Shown one piece after another: positions 21,984 through 32,199 of a stretch of 64,000 bases of DNA. The stretch's first letter is position 1; each line of letters starts with the position of its first letter. The notes beneath the pieces are model-generated. The model saw nothing but the letters and a program-made list of their open reading frames with translations, ran no database searches and was not told where the DNA came from. The DNA is from Cryptomeria japonica (lineage: Eukaryota > Streptophyta > Pinopsida > Cupressales > Cupressaceae). Both the position numbers and the translations under genes were made by a program. The stretch is from the NCBI RefSeq assembly GCF_030272615.1, contig NC_081406.1, positions 460,252,072 to 460,316,071 of the forward strand, read 5' to 3'.

Positions 21984-22312
21984 ACATGTTTTTGTACTAA
22001 CGAACCCAAACCCCTTTTCAAAATTTTGCCATACCGGTGTACCGGGTTCTTCGAACCCGAACCAGTGCCTGAACCCGAACTGGTAACTTAGATTATAGCC
22101 CACAATTATAATTCTAACAGTCATTAATATAGCAAATTTGATATCATTTAATATAGTTCATGTTTCAGTTTAAGTGTTATTTCATATATGTTCTCTAATT
22201 TTGTTGCAGGAAAACAGTATACAAAGGTACACCTATAAAACCCAATTACCTATTTATAGATTTGGCCAAATTTAGGTTAAATTAAAGTGTAACTAATTAG
22301 GGGACATTACAG

Positions 22313-22324
22313 TGGTATCAGAGC
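22313..22324 (+). promoter_or_regulatory. Primer binding site, initiator tRNA-Met type
   Basis: TGGTATCAGAGC, an exact match to the usual plant initiator-tRNA primer site, one base after the LTR end at 22311. Confidence 0.85.
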
Positions 22325-22890
22325 ATGATTCTGCCAGCCTGTTGGACAAAATAACTACTCAGTTAGGACTAATTCTTCCAGTCTCTTCTCAAATAAATAA
22401 AAAATTGAATTGGTTAGGCCAACATTGCATTCTTATGAGTGTGCCTTTAACTGCTTCGTGTCTTACGTGTTTCTTATGTGTTTTGAGCATGCCTACTCCA
22501 TGGGTGTTTTATATGTACACTTTCCTCATGTATACCTTGTGCTTGCACCATGTCTATCATGTGTCTAGCATATGTGTTTCATATCTTATGTGTATTTGTG
22601 TTACTTCATGAATGAGATGTTTTCAAATGTCTATTCCATGAATACCTCTCTCTTGTATGCTTCATGATCGATGCGTCTTCAGCATGTCCACTCCACGAGT
22701 ACCTTTCTCATATATTCTTGTACCTTTTGTATATTTATGTATTACTTCATGGTTTACATGTATGATTCATGTCTTGCATGTATTCATATGTATGGTTCAT
22801 GCTTTACATAGCTGCTTCATGCCTTGTGTGCATTACTTCATGCCTTGCATTTAGTCATGTATGTTGCTACTTGGCTTACATGTATCCATT
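22325..22890 (+). mobile_element. 5' internal region of the intronic retroelement, CATG-rich
   Basis: Sequence following the primer site. From about 22480 it turns into a degenerate repeat of CATG-containing phrases (such as ttcatgcc, catgtgt, tatgtgtat) that runs on into repeat copy B. No conserved protein domain is visible. Confidence 0.55.
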
Positions 22891-24452
22891 ATTTCATGCC
22901 TGTGTGCACTTCATGTCTTATGGTACTTATGTATACTTGCTTCATGCCTTAAGTGAATTCACGTGTATACTTCATGCATACACTTCATGCTTTACATGTA
23001 TTCGTGCCTTATGTGTATATTCTATGTTTTGCATGGATGCTTCTTGCCTTATGTAATTCATTTGTATACTTTTTACTTTACACCTTACGTGTATTCGCGT
23101 GTATGACTCATGCCTTATGCATTCATCTGTATGATTCATACTTGATGTATTGGATTCATTAATTAAGTGTTTCTGTATACCTTTCTCATGTATTTCCGCC
23201 TCTATGTGTATTACCTCCCATGTGTTCATCCATGGATGTGCTTTGTATCTTATGCAATTGTTTCATGTAATTTCAGCATGAATTCTTTTTGTTTTGAACG
23301 AATGCCCCTTATCTTACATGTTTCAACGTGATTGAATATGCTTAGTTATTCCATGAGTATGCTTTATGAGTACTTATAAATGGGGTGATTGTTTTAAATC
23401 ACCTGGGCCTTTCTTTTTGCAAACATGGGTTTCATACTCCTAATAACATGGGAAGGAAAACATAGGGATTACTGAAACATGACGATACTATGAAAATCTA
23501 TAGGATGGAAGAATGTGTAAGAGTAATATAGGAAGGAAGAATGTGTAAGAGTACAATTGCTCAAACCATGACGTGATAATATAAGAACTTGATGAGTATA
23601 GAGATTTTGCGCATAAATCATCATAAGAGGAGAAAGGAAACATGTTGAGAATGCAGTCAGACAAAGATAATATTAGCCATGTTCAATTTATTCGTGATAT
23701 ATTTAATACCAATCTACCACCTAAGTTTATCAATACGTCAACATCCAATCATAACAATCTATATGGTTATAGACTGTATGACACGAAGGAGTGATACCAA
23801 ACTTAATTAATTGAGATCTTATTCATTACCCACCTCTATTTGGTAACTATGATGTCAGTGACATTCACGCTGCCCACTGAAATTTCTCATTGACTAAACA
23901 TTTTCCAATATTAATACATACTCTTTATGGATGTTAAGATTAAGCCAAGTTATTATTATTAACTTCTCATGTTGTCATCTAGATCAAACATCTTGCACAT
24001 TCTCTAATTAATACAACCTCTACATTTTGGGAAATTTATCCCTCTAATTGGGGATTCAAACATATTCATCCAACAAATTATAAATCAATAAATTTAGACA
24101 TATCTCATATATGTATTCCTCTCATGAACAGTATGTAATGATAGAGTAAAATCATAATTTGTGGTTTCCTTACAATAACTCGTGGAATCAAAAGTGATAC
24201 TCAAAAAAGGTATTTATCATTTCACAAACTGCTTATCAAAAATTGTTATGTTCAAAATTTGTACCAAGCGTTACTGAACATAAATCATCTGCCATGATAT
24301 CAAACCCCTTTACAAATGTTATGGCATTTTATCATCTCTCAAGCCATGGTGTTAGGCTACAACTACCATACAAAACAACAATATTCAGTGAACAAATTTC
24401 TAAGGGCCCCATTCTATAAGGCATAGTCAGCATGATAATCTCACAATTAAGG
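22891..24452 (+). repeat. Direct repeat copy B, about 1.56 kb
   Basis: Near-copy of 17846-19409, offset by 5045 bases. The left 400 bases continue the CATG-rich text. It ends at 'cacaattaagg', after which copy A goes into the pol end while copy B jumps to a 23-bp copy of its own 24347-24369 segment (gtgttaggctacaactacc). Confidence 0.85.
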
Positions 24453-24765
24453 TGTTAGGCTACAACTACCATACTAAAGCTCTATAATTTGTTTATGTAA
24501 GTTTTAAACTGAGTCTATTTTCTTCTTTGTTTTAGTATGCTAGTGTTCTTCAGCATTTTACTTGGCAGAGGTGAATATTTATGCTGATTTAAATAATAAA
24601 TCATTTTTCTTCGCTTCTCATTGATCTGTGCTTTTTGAGTCATGGATACTTGAGACTTTTGTTTATTATAATACATCCGTCATTCTATGCTTTTTTATGT
24701 AGATCATTGTGGATTTCTCATTGATCTTGTAAAAGCCTCTAAATTATTTTGATTTCTTTTCTTAG

Positions 24766-25036
24766 GTGCATAAAACTGCTGGTCCTTTGAATCGGACAGA
24801 GAGCATGAACGTGCAGGTAACCGATAGAGTTCTCAGCTGCTCTTTCCAAGAAATTTTTACTCGTTATGTTGTCAAATATGTAGGCATCTTTCATGATTAA
24901 ATTTGTATGTTGAAGTTGCTTATACTGGCAGTCACATACATCCACTCCACCTCATTCTACAAGAAATAGGACAAATTCTGTCAATTTAGAGGATTCTGAA
25001 ACAGATAACATAGACACAGAGGATGCAGATCTGATG
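24766..25036 (+). pseudogene. Exons 2 and 3 of the ATAD2/BRAT1-like pseudogene
   Basis: Exon 24766-24816 (51 nt, 17 codons) encodes VHKTAGPLNRTESMNVQ between a TTCTTTTCTTAG acceptor and a GTAACC donor. Exon 24932-25036 (105 nt, 35 codons) encodes a Ser/Thr/Asn-rich then acidic piece (RNRTNSVNLEDSETDNI) between GGCAG and GTAGGA. Both are multiples of three, in phase 0, and open. They code for the low-complexity N-terminal tail of the family. Confidence 0.65.
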
Positions 25037-25144
25037 GTAGGATTTTCTCCAATCTCCATTATTTCTGGTTTTTGTGAAGATATAACTTCTCTTGCCCAAT
25101 ACTTTGTTGCATAATATTATAAGTTTGGGTATCAATGGTTGCAG

Positions 25145-26935
25145 AGACAAACATATCGGCCAGCTACTATTAAAGTTGAGAATAACCCTAGCTAGGATGA
25201 GCAGTCCAGTCCAATGCAAGAGAAGAGGACAAGAGATACTATATCTTTGCCACAGCGAGAAGGACTTCGGCCTCGAAAGTCAACCATCCGACATTCTTCT
25301 CAAGATTCTGAAGACCAGGAATGCACAGAGGAGGAAGATGATAGAAATAAAGGGGAGGCTGGGATGAAGGAGAGGAAGATGAAGTTGATGAAGTTGAGGA
25401 AGAGGGTGAGGAGGGTAAAGAACAAGAAGGAAGGAGACGGTATGCTCTCCAAAAATGCACTGAGGCAAGGAGGTTTTCTCTTGAAAAACAAGAAAAGCAA
25501 TGACTGTAGTCTCCACCATGAAAAGTACTGCATAAAGGAATGGGAATAAAAAATGCACGTGATGCGAGATGAGGTGGCTCAAGGGCAGAAAAACATCGTT
25601 GTGCACAAAGAGTTGATGATTCAGATGATTCTCTTCTTGTGGATGAGATGGATCAGGGTCCTGTTGGTTCATCATCATGGATGCATGTGGGAAATACAAA
25701 CTTTGGTCAGCAATGGGTTTGTGGCGGACTTGACATACATAACGCAACTGCATGGGGTTTGAAAGTTGCAGCATCTGGATGGGGACACCAAGGTGATACG
25801 TTTGGTTATGGAGGTGTAGGTGCACAACCTAGTGAGCCTAGTTCAAAAGGTGGAGCTGACATTCAACCCTTGCAGGTTGATGAAACAGTGAGTTTTGATG
25901 ATATTGGAGGGCTTTCTGACCACATTGATGCATTGAAAGAAATGTTTTTTTTCCCTCTTCTCTATCCTGATTTCTTTGCAAATTATCACATCTCTCCTCC
26001 AAGGGGAGTCTTATTGTGTGGTCCTCCGGGAACTAGAAAACCGTTGATTGCAAGGGCTTTAGCATGTGCAGCTTCCAAGGCAGGACAGAAAGTAAACTTT
26101 TACATGCGAAAGGGAGCTAATGTGCTCAGCAAGTGGGTTGGGGAAGCTGAGCGACAGCTGAAATTACTTTTTGAAGAAGCACAAAGGAACCAACCATCCA
26201 TAATATTTTTTGATGAAATAGATGGTCTTGCCCCAGTGAGGTCTGGTAAACAAGAACAAATTCACAATTCTATTGTATCTATGCTTCTTGCTCTAATGGA
26301 TGGTCTAGACTCTAGAGGTCAAGTAGTGCTTATTGGAGCGACAAACAGGATTGATGCTATTGATGGAGCTCTTCGCCGACCTGGTCAGTTTGATCATGAA
26401 TTTGTATTTTCCTTACCCGATTGTAAAGCACGAGCTGAGATATTAAAGATCCACACAAGAAAGTGGAAGAATCCTTTATCAGAGGAATTAAGAATGGAAT
26501 TAGTAGCAGCTTGTATGGGGTGGTGCTGATTTAAAAGCTTTGTGCACATAAGCTGCAATTAATGCTTTCCGTGAGGAATATCCTCAAATATAAACTAGTG
26601 ATGATAAGTTTGTCATAGATTTGGATTTTGTGAAAGTAGAGAAGCATGATTTCTTGGAAGCTATGTCTACTATTACTCCTGCTGCCCATAGAGGTGCAAC
26701 AGTACAGTCAAGGCCATTGTCCCCAGTAATAGCTCCATGCTTACAAGGACAACTAAAAATAATCAGTGATTATATTTCTGACATCTTCTACTTAGTGGCC
26801 AAGGGTGATAAAAAAGATTCGCTGAATGAGAGTTCGCGCCATCTTGCCAAGTTACTTGGATTTCCCTATGGTTCTTCCATTCCATTTGTTTACAGACCAA
26901 GACTTCTACTTTGTGGGAAGGAGGGTGCTGGCTTG
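25145..26935 (+). pseudogene. Large exon with the AAA ATPase domain, inactivated
   Basis: It starts after GTTGCAG with RQTYRPATIK. A TAG stop lies at 25193. An acidic stretch (about 25365-25440) reads EGEEDEVDEVEEEGEEG in a shifted frame and is followed by several stops, three of them TGA where family members have Arg. The frame then stays open (25639-26529): SDDSLLVDEMDQGP in the upstream part, then FDDIGGLSDHIDALKE, the entry to the AAA domain. Walker A (26020-26046) reads GPPGTRKPL instead of GPPGTGKT-L, Walker B (IIFFDEIDGL) is intact, and the region ending the SRH reads RRPGQFDHEF where both Q and H replace Arg. A frameshift at about 26519 splits off ADLKALC. The rest, to KEGAGL, ends at a GT donor at 26936. 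ATP binding and hydrolysis would be lost even if read through. Confidence 0.9.
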
Positions 26936-27068
26936 GTACGATTAGAAATTGCTTTCATAGATGTTTATGCATCTATAACATTAGTCTATTTTTTAAAACT
27001 TTTGAATTGGTTGGCTTCTAATCTAGCTACATTTCTGAATGATGCTATATTTCTACTTTTCTTGGCAG

Positions 27069-27458
27069 GATCACATTGGCCCTGCAGTTTTACACGAATT
27101 AGAGAGGTTCCCTGTGCATTGTCTTGGGCTTCCATCACTTTTGTCCGACCCAAGTGCACGGACCCCTGAGGAAGCACTAGTACACATTGTGGGAGAAGCA
27201 AGGAGGACTACTCCTTCTATCTTGTATCTGCCTCAACTTCAACTTTGGTGGGAGACGGTGTGTATATCATTACATTAGTACACTTATACTTTTAAAGCTC
27301 TATGCCTTTGGGATTTCCTGTGATATATTTGAAATCACTTTGTTTTTATTGCTAGAGCTTCCTAAAATGACTATATATCTGATTTTGTTTGTTTCACTGA
27401 GCTTCATAGGCCCATGATAAGCTAAGAGCTGTTCTACTATCTATACTGGAAGAACTAG
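27069..27458 (+). pseudogene. Exons of the second ATPase-like region
   Basis: Exon 27069-27257 (63 codons, phase 0) encodes DHIGPAVLHELERFPVHCLG through EEALVHIVGEARRTTPSILYLPQLQLWW. This is the family's degenerate second AAA unit, in which the Walker B Asp/Glu are not conserved. Exon 27410-27458 encodes AHDKLRAVLLSILEEL and leaves in phase 1. The next exon needs to be entered in another phase, so an exon that would complete this unit is missing from the 168-base gap. Confidence 0.75.
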
Positions 27459-27626
27459 GTACCTCGTTAGCTTCTGACTCTGTATAAACTGAATTTGTCA
27501 TTGAATTGAGTGTACATGAATTCGATGGTATCTGGTACACCTTGAATGCATTGCAAATTTTATTTTGGTTTAGTATAATAGAAGGTAAAATCCTGAACGG
27601 ATTACATTCTTTTGCTTTATGTGCAG

Positions 27627-27872
27627 TTACCAAGTAGAAAAACCAAGTTCAGATGACAGGTGTAGATTCATCTCGCAACTAGTTGATGCTGTTCTTACTA
27701 TCCCTGATCAACAAGTAGTAATTACTCCTAAAAAGAATGTTTCTAATCCTGAACTTCCAAAGGTACCAAAAGCAGCAAGAGGACCAAGTGAAACTGAGCT
27801 ACGTGCCAAGGTAGAAGCAGAGGAGCATTGTATTCGACGACTCCGAATGTGTCTTCGGGATGTCTGCAGCAG
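27627..27872 (+). pseudogene. Exon linking the ATPase and bromodomain regions
   Basis: It encodes YQVEKPSSDDRCRFISQLVD, a Pro/Lys-rich linker, then KVEAEEHCIRRLRMCLRDVC, the helix before the bromodomain. It is open throughout. The exon leaves two bases of an Arg codon that the next exon completes. Confidence 0.75.
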
Positions 27873-27978
27873 GTTTTGTAGTGATGCATCAATCATTATT
27901 TGATTCATTTGTTGAGGATGTGTTTACCAAGTGAAAATTAATTTTGAGTGCTTATATGTATCCACATACAATGTGCAG

Positions 27979-28338
27979 ACTTCTGTATGAAAAACGGTTC
28001 AGTGTCTTCCATTACCCTGTCATGGATGAAGACGCTCCTGACTATTATGCAATAGTTCAAAATCCAATGGATATTAATACTTTACTGCAACGAGTAGATA
28101 ATCGACGTTACTTGACACGCTCACCATTCCTGCAAGATGTGGAACTAATTCCAGCCAATGCAAAAGTAAGCATGATTGGACATGCCTATGATCCTATCAG
28201 CTTTATGGGGTTGAACAAAAATTTGTTTTCCATTCATTCCTGATAATAACTATCATTAGTTTTGCATAACAGGCATATAATGGTGATGACTACAATGGAG
28301 CTCGAATTGTCAGCAGAGCATATGCACTAAGGGATGTG
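27979..28338 (+). pseudogene. Two bromodomain exons
   Basis: Exon 27979-28165 encodes LLYEKRFSVFHYPVMDEDAP, then DYYAIVQNPMDINTLLQRVD and the αB/αC helices ending in NAK. Exon 28273-28338 encodes AYNGDDYNGARIVSRAYALRDV. The Asn of YNGDDY, the acetyl-lysine contact in bromodomains, is present, and so are the Tyr residues of the ZA loop. Both exons are open and correctly phased, so this domain has decayed less than the ATPase. Confidence 0.85.
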
Positions 28339-28453
28339 GTATGGTTAAATATGCTAATAATAGAGACATACAGTAATTGAAGTTCAAATGTTTTATGTCA
28401 AGTAGTAAGCATTTATTGTTCACTTTGCTAATCCTTGTCTTACGCATAATCAG

Positions 28454-29100
28454 ATTCTTGGCATGCTTTCCCAAATGGATCCTGCACTAGTTGCCTTTTG
28501 TGATAAAATTGCTGCTCAGGGTGGGCCAACTCGTTTGTCAGAGGATTCAACTACAAATTTTCCTTCGAATCCTGTTGCTCAACCAGTTCATATTACAAGA
28601 GCAAGTGAATGCTTACGCAACGTTCAGCCTGATATGAATGTATCTCAAAGTTACGAGGTCTTGAAGCGCTCAAAGCAGAATAGTGATCCTGATCAAGGTG
28701 GAATTATGCTTTGCACCATGCCACTTGTAATCCTTTTTTATTTTTGATATTTAGAATTAGAAGCGCAATTGTATTGAAATTCTCAGAATGTGTTTTTTCT
28801 ACAGGTAAAGTTGTGGCTGGGGACTCTGATCCATTTGCTGAGGACAGATCACAACCCATGGAGATTGATAATCCTTTAAAGAAGAAACTTGAAAGACTTT
28901 ATGCTCTAATTTGTCGAAGGGTGATATCCTTAGCAGATGCGAACAAACCTACAATTTTTAAAGAGAGTTTTGTAACGGAATGTCCTATGAACTGCTATGT
29001 TACCAGAAACGCGACGGGAGAACTTCGTTTCGCGTTTTCCCCGTCGCGAACGGCGGTTTCCAAACTGCTGTCTCACAGTCAGAGAAATTTAAAGGAGTGA
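28454..29100 (+). pseudogene. Last exons of the ATAD2/BRAT1-like pseudogene
   Basis: Exon 28454-28697 encodes ILGMLSQMDPALVAFCDKIA, then QPDMNVSQSYEVLKRSKQNS. It joins in phase to 28805 (GKVVAGDSDPFAEDRSQPME, then LERLYALICRRVISLADANK). After about 28990 the frame stays open to a TGA at 29098 but enters a CpG-dense segment unlike the rest of the gene (see the hairpin at 29010-29048), so the true exon end is uncertain. A possible further exon, 29110-29185, reads EDLNPATGEIREDIINTVTY with AG and GT borders. Confidence 0.7.
29005..29060 (+). other. CpG-dense segment with a 9-bp inverted repeat
   Basis: CGCGACGGG at 29010-29018 is the perfect inverse of CCCGTCGCG at 29040-29048, with a 21-base loop that itself holds CGTTTCGCG. 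About eleven CpGs fall in some 50 bases, in a window where CpG is otherwise depleted. Confidence 0.8.
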
Positions 29101-29189
29101 ATTTTGCAGTGAAGACCTTAATCCTGCTACAGGGGAAATAAGAGAAGATATCATTAATACTGTGACATATGCACAGGAAATCTTGGTAA

Positions 29190-30249
29190 TACATAGGTTT
29201 CAGTGTGAATATGCTCACTTTGTAAACAGATTTCTTCATGATATTGTTCTCTTTCAGGTTGAATAAATTGATTTTTTGTTATTGTCTCCATGGATGAGTG
29301 TGCATTGCTTTCAAATTGATATGTCAAGGACATTGATATTGGTCTTCTTAGTCTTTCTGAGTTGCATTTTCCATTTACTGTCTTCATTCAAGGAATGGAT
29401 TAATCTGGTCTAAATGGAATATGGAGTAATGTATGTTCATCTTTGGATTTCTCGGAAGAATTGCAGAAAGTGTCTATTGGTGGGAGTGTTTCTATAATGT
29501 AATAATACAAAGGCGCCCCTTGGATGTGAATTTGTAGTGTCATGATGAGTCTCTGCATGGTTTGGTATTTGACTTTGTTGCCCGGATGAAGCACTGATCT
29601 GAGTAGTTATTTGTTCAAAGGTCTAAGCATTCATTGGAATTCAAAGATGAATCATTTGAACACTTTATTTTCAGTTATGTTCTTTGCTTTGTTAGCTTAG
29701 GATTCTTCATGTTCTTTGATTTAAGAAGTGATATAGTCAAGAACACTGTCAGTTTGAGAAAATCTTGCATATTATTTTATATCTGCTTGTTGTTGCTGAA
29801 TATTATATCATTTTCGATAAGGGATAGCTTTAGGTCTAGCAGAGCCTAAAGAGCAAAAGGTGTCAACCTTTGGGTTGAGTTTTGTTCGTTGGCCAAACTA
29901 ATATTTAAAATCAAGAATAAGTAATCGCAAAGCTTTAGGTTTTAATGGGTACAATTTTGGAAAAAAACGTCAGCACACACGACTTGTGACTACACAAGAC
30001 TAATGGTTGTGTAAGCAACTAGGCATTCTACTACTATTGGAATTAGTATGACCAGAAATGTTCCAAACAAATTACAATGTAATATTAAAAGAATTTTATT
30101 AAGATGAGAATAATAATATTAAAAATCACAGCTGTGAAAAATTTAAGATCTTTTTGAAATGCTGCATGTTTGATGTTTGCGGTTTGTGATTTGAACTGCT
30201 CGATTAAAAAATCTCTGTTTAATGCCTTTAGTACATCTTTAATTAGTGA
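29190..30249. other. No gene seen
   Basis: AT-rich DNA between the ATAD2-like pseudogene and the gypsy ghost. The first few hundred bases may be the old gene's last intron or 3' untranslated region. The ORFs here (29154-29387, 29400-29594, 29634-29849) show no recognised domain. Confidence 0.4.
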
Positions 30250-30520
30250 ACATTGACCAGCCAAATAAAATAGATTGGTTCAATGGTGGATAAATGAATC
30301 ACACCATTTAGATATACTTCATCAACCTAATATGGTCCTAACCACCTTGTTTGCATCTTGATCTTATGATCCTTATATTGTGAGTCATAAAGGAGAGTCC
30401 ATTCACCCTTTTGCAACATTTTTGTCTTGATAAAGAGGTCTTTCCACTTAATTTAATATTTTCTCACTATCTCAATATGATGGAAGGTTTCTCTTAAGAT
30501 AAAATCAAGAGCATTAAGTT
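30250..30520 (-). pseudogene. Gypsy integrase C-terminus, ghost
   Basis: On the minus strand, the stretch from about 30520 down reads MQLNALDFI and HHIEIVRKY, then GEWTLLYDSQYKDHKIKMQT, RWLGPY, and VDEVYLNGVIHLSTIE. This is the usual order before and in the integrase C-terminal fold of plant gypsy elements (LYDS-FKD-K, WLGPY-V, NG-HL-T). It is spread over different frames with stops. Confidence 0.65.
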
Positions 30521-31021
30521 GCATCATTCTCTTTTTTTGGGCTGCTAATAAGTCCATAATGAATTAAAGTTTTTACCTTAATATATTGTGTTCAAACTCA
30601 ATTGGAAGGAAATATTTTATCTCATAAACTATTTCATATGGTGTAAACAAGTTGTAGTCTTAGTAACAATCTATCAAAGAAATTGGCCTATGCCATATTT
30701 AAGTACCTTAGTAACAAACTATCAAAGCCTCTTTGATATAAAATATCACCAAGGATAGTGAAGTATGGTGTACATTGGAGGAAAGTTTTGTGTTATTTAT
30801 GTGAAAGGTTAGGTGGTGAAGTTTGACCGTGGTGGTAAGCGTAAATATCATGATACTGGGGTAAATAAGGACCAATAAGTTGTCATATAAGTTCAAAATT
30901 AGGGACATTGTGTGGGTATTAATAATTTCTCAACAAGAACTTAGAATGTCAACTATTCTATGGCATATCCAAGACACATTCAATTATGGCTATAGTATCA
31001 TCAACTAGATTGTTTTTCCAA

Positions 31022-31285
31022 CTAGATCTGCAAGAAATTATTCTTGAAACTATTTGCCATGTATTTGTAGGTGATCAATTCACCATATTTTGTTTGATAT
31101 TCATCATTAACCTTTTTTACTATTAGTTTAGAATAACCATGAACAAGGATGTGTTGGATATTCCATTGAATTGTTATATTAAGACCAACAAGAAAAGCTT
31201 CATATTCAACAACATGGTTTGCACATGGAAAGCTAAATCTAAATGCTTTCAACATGGAATTTCCTTGAGTATAAACAAGATTCAA
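31022..31285 (-). pseudogene. Gypsy RNase H fragment
   Basis: The minus-strand frame contains CANHVVEYEAFLVGLNIT and LVHGYSKLIVKKVNDEYQTK, matching the N-MAEYEA--LGL and V-GDS-L---V-GEWQTK blocks of plant gypsy RNase H. The catalytic Glu is present; the Asp of GDS is Tyr here. It belongs with the ghost reverse transcriptase at 32200-32600. Confidence 0.75.
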
Positions 31286-32101
31286 ACACTTGCTCCATGA
31301 CTAGTACAAGAACAATCGAGACACAACTTCTATATAGAGGGCTCTTCAATAGTAAAGATAGATTCATCAAGATTATCTATAACGAATGGATGATTATCTA
31401 TAAGATGTGCCTTAAATAATTGATCCATAGAAACCTATGCTTTAATTTCCTTTTTATCTTAAAACTTACTGTCAAATTCACCTAACAACGTTACCCTCTT
31501 AGCCATATTAATTGTAAGAGAATTTTTGAATAAGAGGCATTTGAATGGATCCAATTAATAAATGAGATTTGGTTGGTGACTAAGCATGTAATGTCACAAT
31601 TTTTGTGTACAAAAAAGACTACTAAACATTACCGTTCCATAGAAATATAGGAAAGCTCATTTTTCATGAGGGTTTGATTGATAATAGATTGTTTTCTCAC
31701 AATCTTGTTTATCATTTTGTGCTAAGAGTGCGCCCAAGGAGACTAATATAGTTGATATGTAGAAGTATGTGATTATTTTAATAGGAGACATAAGAACCAT
31801 TGGTGATGCAATATAGTCTTTGATATGATCAAAATATTCTCAGTAGGATTCATTCCATTGAAACCCACCATTTTTCTTGAGAAGGTGGGGAAATGGTTGA
31901 CATTTGTAAAAAGTTGTGCTATTAATCTTCATATGGCTAGTAGCTTTCCTTGAAGTCAATTATATTATTTTAAAATTTTAAAGGGGTGGCATATCCATGA
32001 TAGTTGCAAACTTAGAAATATAAAAATCTATATATCATTGAGATATAATAAAGATCAAGAGTTTTTTGATGTTATACCAAAAATACATTTCTTGGAATTA
32101 A

Positions 32102-32105
<4 letters not shown>

Positions 32106-32134
<29 letters not shown>
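32106..32134. repeat. TA dinucleotide microsatellite
   Basis: An uninterrupted run of TA steps inside the gypsy ghost. Confidence 0.9.
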
Positions 32135-32136
<2 letters not shown>

Positions 32137-32199
32137 ATTCAAATATAAATTCAAGGAGATGAGTGGTATTCTCTTATTTTCTATTTTCCCATTTTAAAT

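Larger units (their letters stand above)
19691..22311 (+). repeat. Long LTR (2.6 kb) in the first intron of the ATAD2-like pseudogene
   Basis: It begins TGTCCCCACA right after a polypurine tract and ends GGGGACATTACA two bases before a primer site, TGGTATCAGAGC at 22313. TGTCCCC and GGGGACA are inverted copies of each other, as expected at LTR ends. Inside are a GC-rich probable promoter part around 20000-20160 (with 'ataaatacccc' at 20136), a 127-bp tandem repeat, a cluster of GGTTCG/CGAACC modules and a 360-bp TA tract. Internal sequence is found on both sides, so it is not a simple solo LTR. Confidence 0.75.
16505..29185 (+). pseudogene. ATAD2/BRAT1-type AAA ATPase-bromodomain gene, broken unprocessed copy
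   Basis: Separate exons carry, in order, a basic N-terminus, an acidic stretch, an AAA ATPase domain, a second degenerate ATPase-like region and a bromodomain. This is the layout of the ATAD2/Yta7 family; the Arabidopsis member is, to my knowledge, BRAT1 (At1g05910), a nuclear factor that binds acetylated histones and opposes silencing. Visible exons: 16505-16761, 24766-24816, 24932-25036, 25145-26935, 27069-27257, 27410-27458, 27627-27872, 27979-28165, 28273-28338, 28454-28697, 28805 to about 28970 and perhaps 29110-29185. Nearly all have AG/GT borders and compatible phases, so it is an unprocessed copy rather than a retrocopy. Stops at 25193, several at 25500-25590, a frameshift near 26519, and a ruined P-loop make it a pseudogene. 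One exon between 27458 and 27627 seems lost. Confidence 0.85.

Noticed and set aside
21431-22124. Six overlapping ORFs of up to 189 codons on both strands
   Set aside because: They are translations of the self-complementary TA/CATATG tract and have only Tyr, Ile, Met, His, Cys and Val; no protein constraint.
25239-25825. Long minus-strand ORFs opposite the ATAD2-like exon
   Set aside because: Antisense shadows of an acidic/basic coding exon; no domain, while the plus strand has clear family motifs.
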